Made by a program: the position numbers and the translations under genes. A stretch of DNA of 64,000 nt from Nematostella vectensis. Its lineage: Eukaryota > Cnidaria > Anthozoa > Actiniaria > Edwardsiidae. Shown here in pieces: positions 63,203 through 64,000 of this stretch. Below the pieces are notes generated by a model that did no database searches, had not been told where the DNA came from, and saw only the letters and a program-made list of their open reading frames with translations. Each line of letters opens with the position of its first letter. Within the stretch, counting starts at the first letter, position 1. The stretch spans positions 10,423,519 through 10,487,518 of the forward strand of contig NC_064036.1 in NCBI RefSeq assembly GCF_932526225.1. The letters run 5' to 3'.

Positions 63203-64000
63203 GTAAAAGCTTCTCCTTTGTGCAGGATCCATTTATATAAAAATTAATTGTTATTACTCCACCCCTGTAAAATTCTTATTGTTTATTTTAACATCATCGT
63301 AAATTCGGAAATCTTTGGAAGAGTACCGTTGAATTTGTGTTGAGTAAACTACTAAATTTTCATGTGTCATGAATGTTTAGAATCAAAAAATCTTTTTTTT
63401 TGTGATACAGTGTCATTCAAATCCCTTTAGCGAATCATTATTTTCACTTTATGTAGGTAGTGTAGAAAAATGGTTTATGGCTTCCACTCAAAACATACAA
63501 GTTGCTGGATTGGTTTACATGTTAATCACGTCACCATAGACATGAGGGAAAAACCTGGAAAACACGCAATTCCAGATAGAGAGAGAAGACACAATTTCTT
63601 ACAATGGCTATAGGTTTCTTCCAGACTGATTTTCAAAACACAAATAACGTGAGGCCGAAGTGCACATAACCAGATTTTGGCTTTTTATGATAACATATCC
63701 TTGATCATCATTGCCCTGTGTATCAGTTCAGGGATGAAAAGCTCAAATTTCAATGACATTTAACAAAAAGTCACATCAATTAAAAAAAAAGTCGCACTTG
63801 ATATTTTGTTTGCTATAAGTTACTAAGTACTCAGAGAAATTCTCCGCCTTATTTGATGTGAAATGGGCTTATTGGAAGCGTCATGTCATGTTTTTCCGCC
63901 ATGTAGTCACCATAAGATACAGCAAGTACACAGATACACCATTGTCGTGTTAAAAGAATTCTGTAGGAAGGTGCCCCAGGCAGTCACCATTGCATCTTTT
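63203..64000. other. Start of the first intron of the Ser-rich gene
   Basis: AT-rich. It contains the reversed MULE-like MITE copy 3 (63539-63905). No second exon is visible before the right edge. Confidence 0.5.
63539..63905 (-). mobile_element. MULE-like MITE, copy 3 (reversed), with 9-bp TSD GTCACCATA
   Basis: The ends are GACATGAGGGAAAAAC and GTTTTTCCGCCATGT. The duplication GTCACCATA lies at 63530-63538 and 63906-63914. It is collinear with the reverse complement of 33376-33758, lacking most of the (TC)n run. Confidence 0.92.

Overview
The window looks like nuclear DNA of a cnidarian, most likely a sea anemone such as Nematostella (inference). Genes are split by many GT-AG introns. The proteins are animal families: PDZ, PSTPIP-type F-BAR/SH3, a GT17 glycosyltransferase and a class A GPCR relic. 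Introns are AT-rich and full of minisatellites and short inverted-repeat transposons. I found no CRISPR array, rRNA or convincing tRNA.

Layout. (1) 1-14350 (+): one uninterrupted giant exon, open at the left edge, coding more than 4,700 residues. It carries about 25 scattered copies of a short E-x-G-x-F-S-K-F/L motif, about 35 tandem 47-residue basic repeats and about nine 27-residue basic repeats. (2) 15386-28028 (+): ten exons that splice cleanly into three C-terminal PDZ domains resembling PTPN13/FRMPD2; the N-terminal part is not found, and a link to the giant exon is open. (3) 30095-32846 (-): a two-exon type II membrane GT17 (MGAT3-like) enzyme. (4) 35262-46458 (-): thirteen exons of a PSTPIP-like F-BAR/SH3 protein, 421 residues. 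Its large intron holds a broken GPCR, a 53-codon orphan open segment and several tandem arrays. (5) 46903-55079 (+): a twelve-exon gene for an unrecognised protein of 831 residues with a signal peptide. It is head-to-head with gene 4 and two of its introns hold large minisatellites. (6) 55766-62270 (-): a ten-exon gene for an unrecognised, helical C-terminal protein of about 573 residues, tail-to-tail with gene 5. (7) 62800-63202 (+): the first exon of an unrecognised Ser-rich protein, head-to-head with gene 6 and running off the right edge.

The genes do not form a pathway. The PDZ, F-BAR/SH3 and giant repeat proteins are scaffold or cytoskeleton type. The GT17 product should act in the Golgi.

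The most notable signals are: the giant repeat exon; three tandem arrays whose unit includes an exon edge or coding segment (two of these carry a splice site); three copies of a MITE with perfect 9-bp target duplications; a TA-flanked MITE pair; two near-perfect short hairpins; and a 40-copy 38-bp array whose antisense strand is dense in GTAAGT. All splice junctions were read by eye for phase and family similarity. No transcripts or database searches were available.
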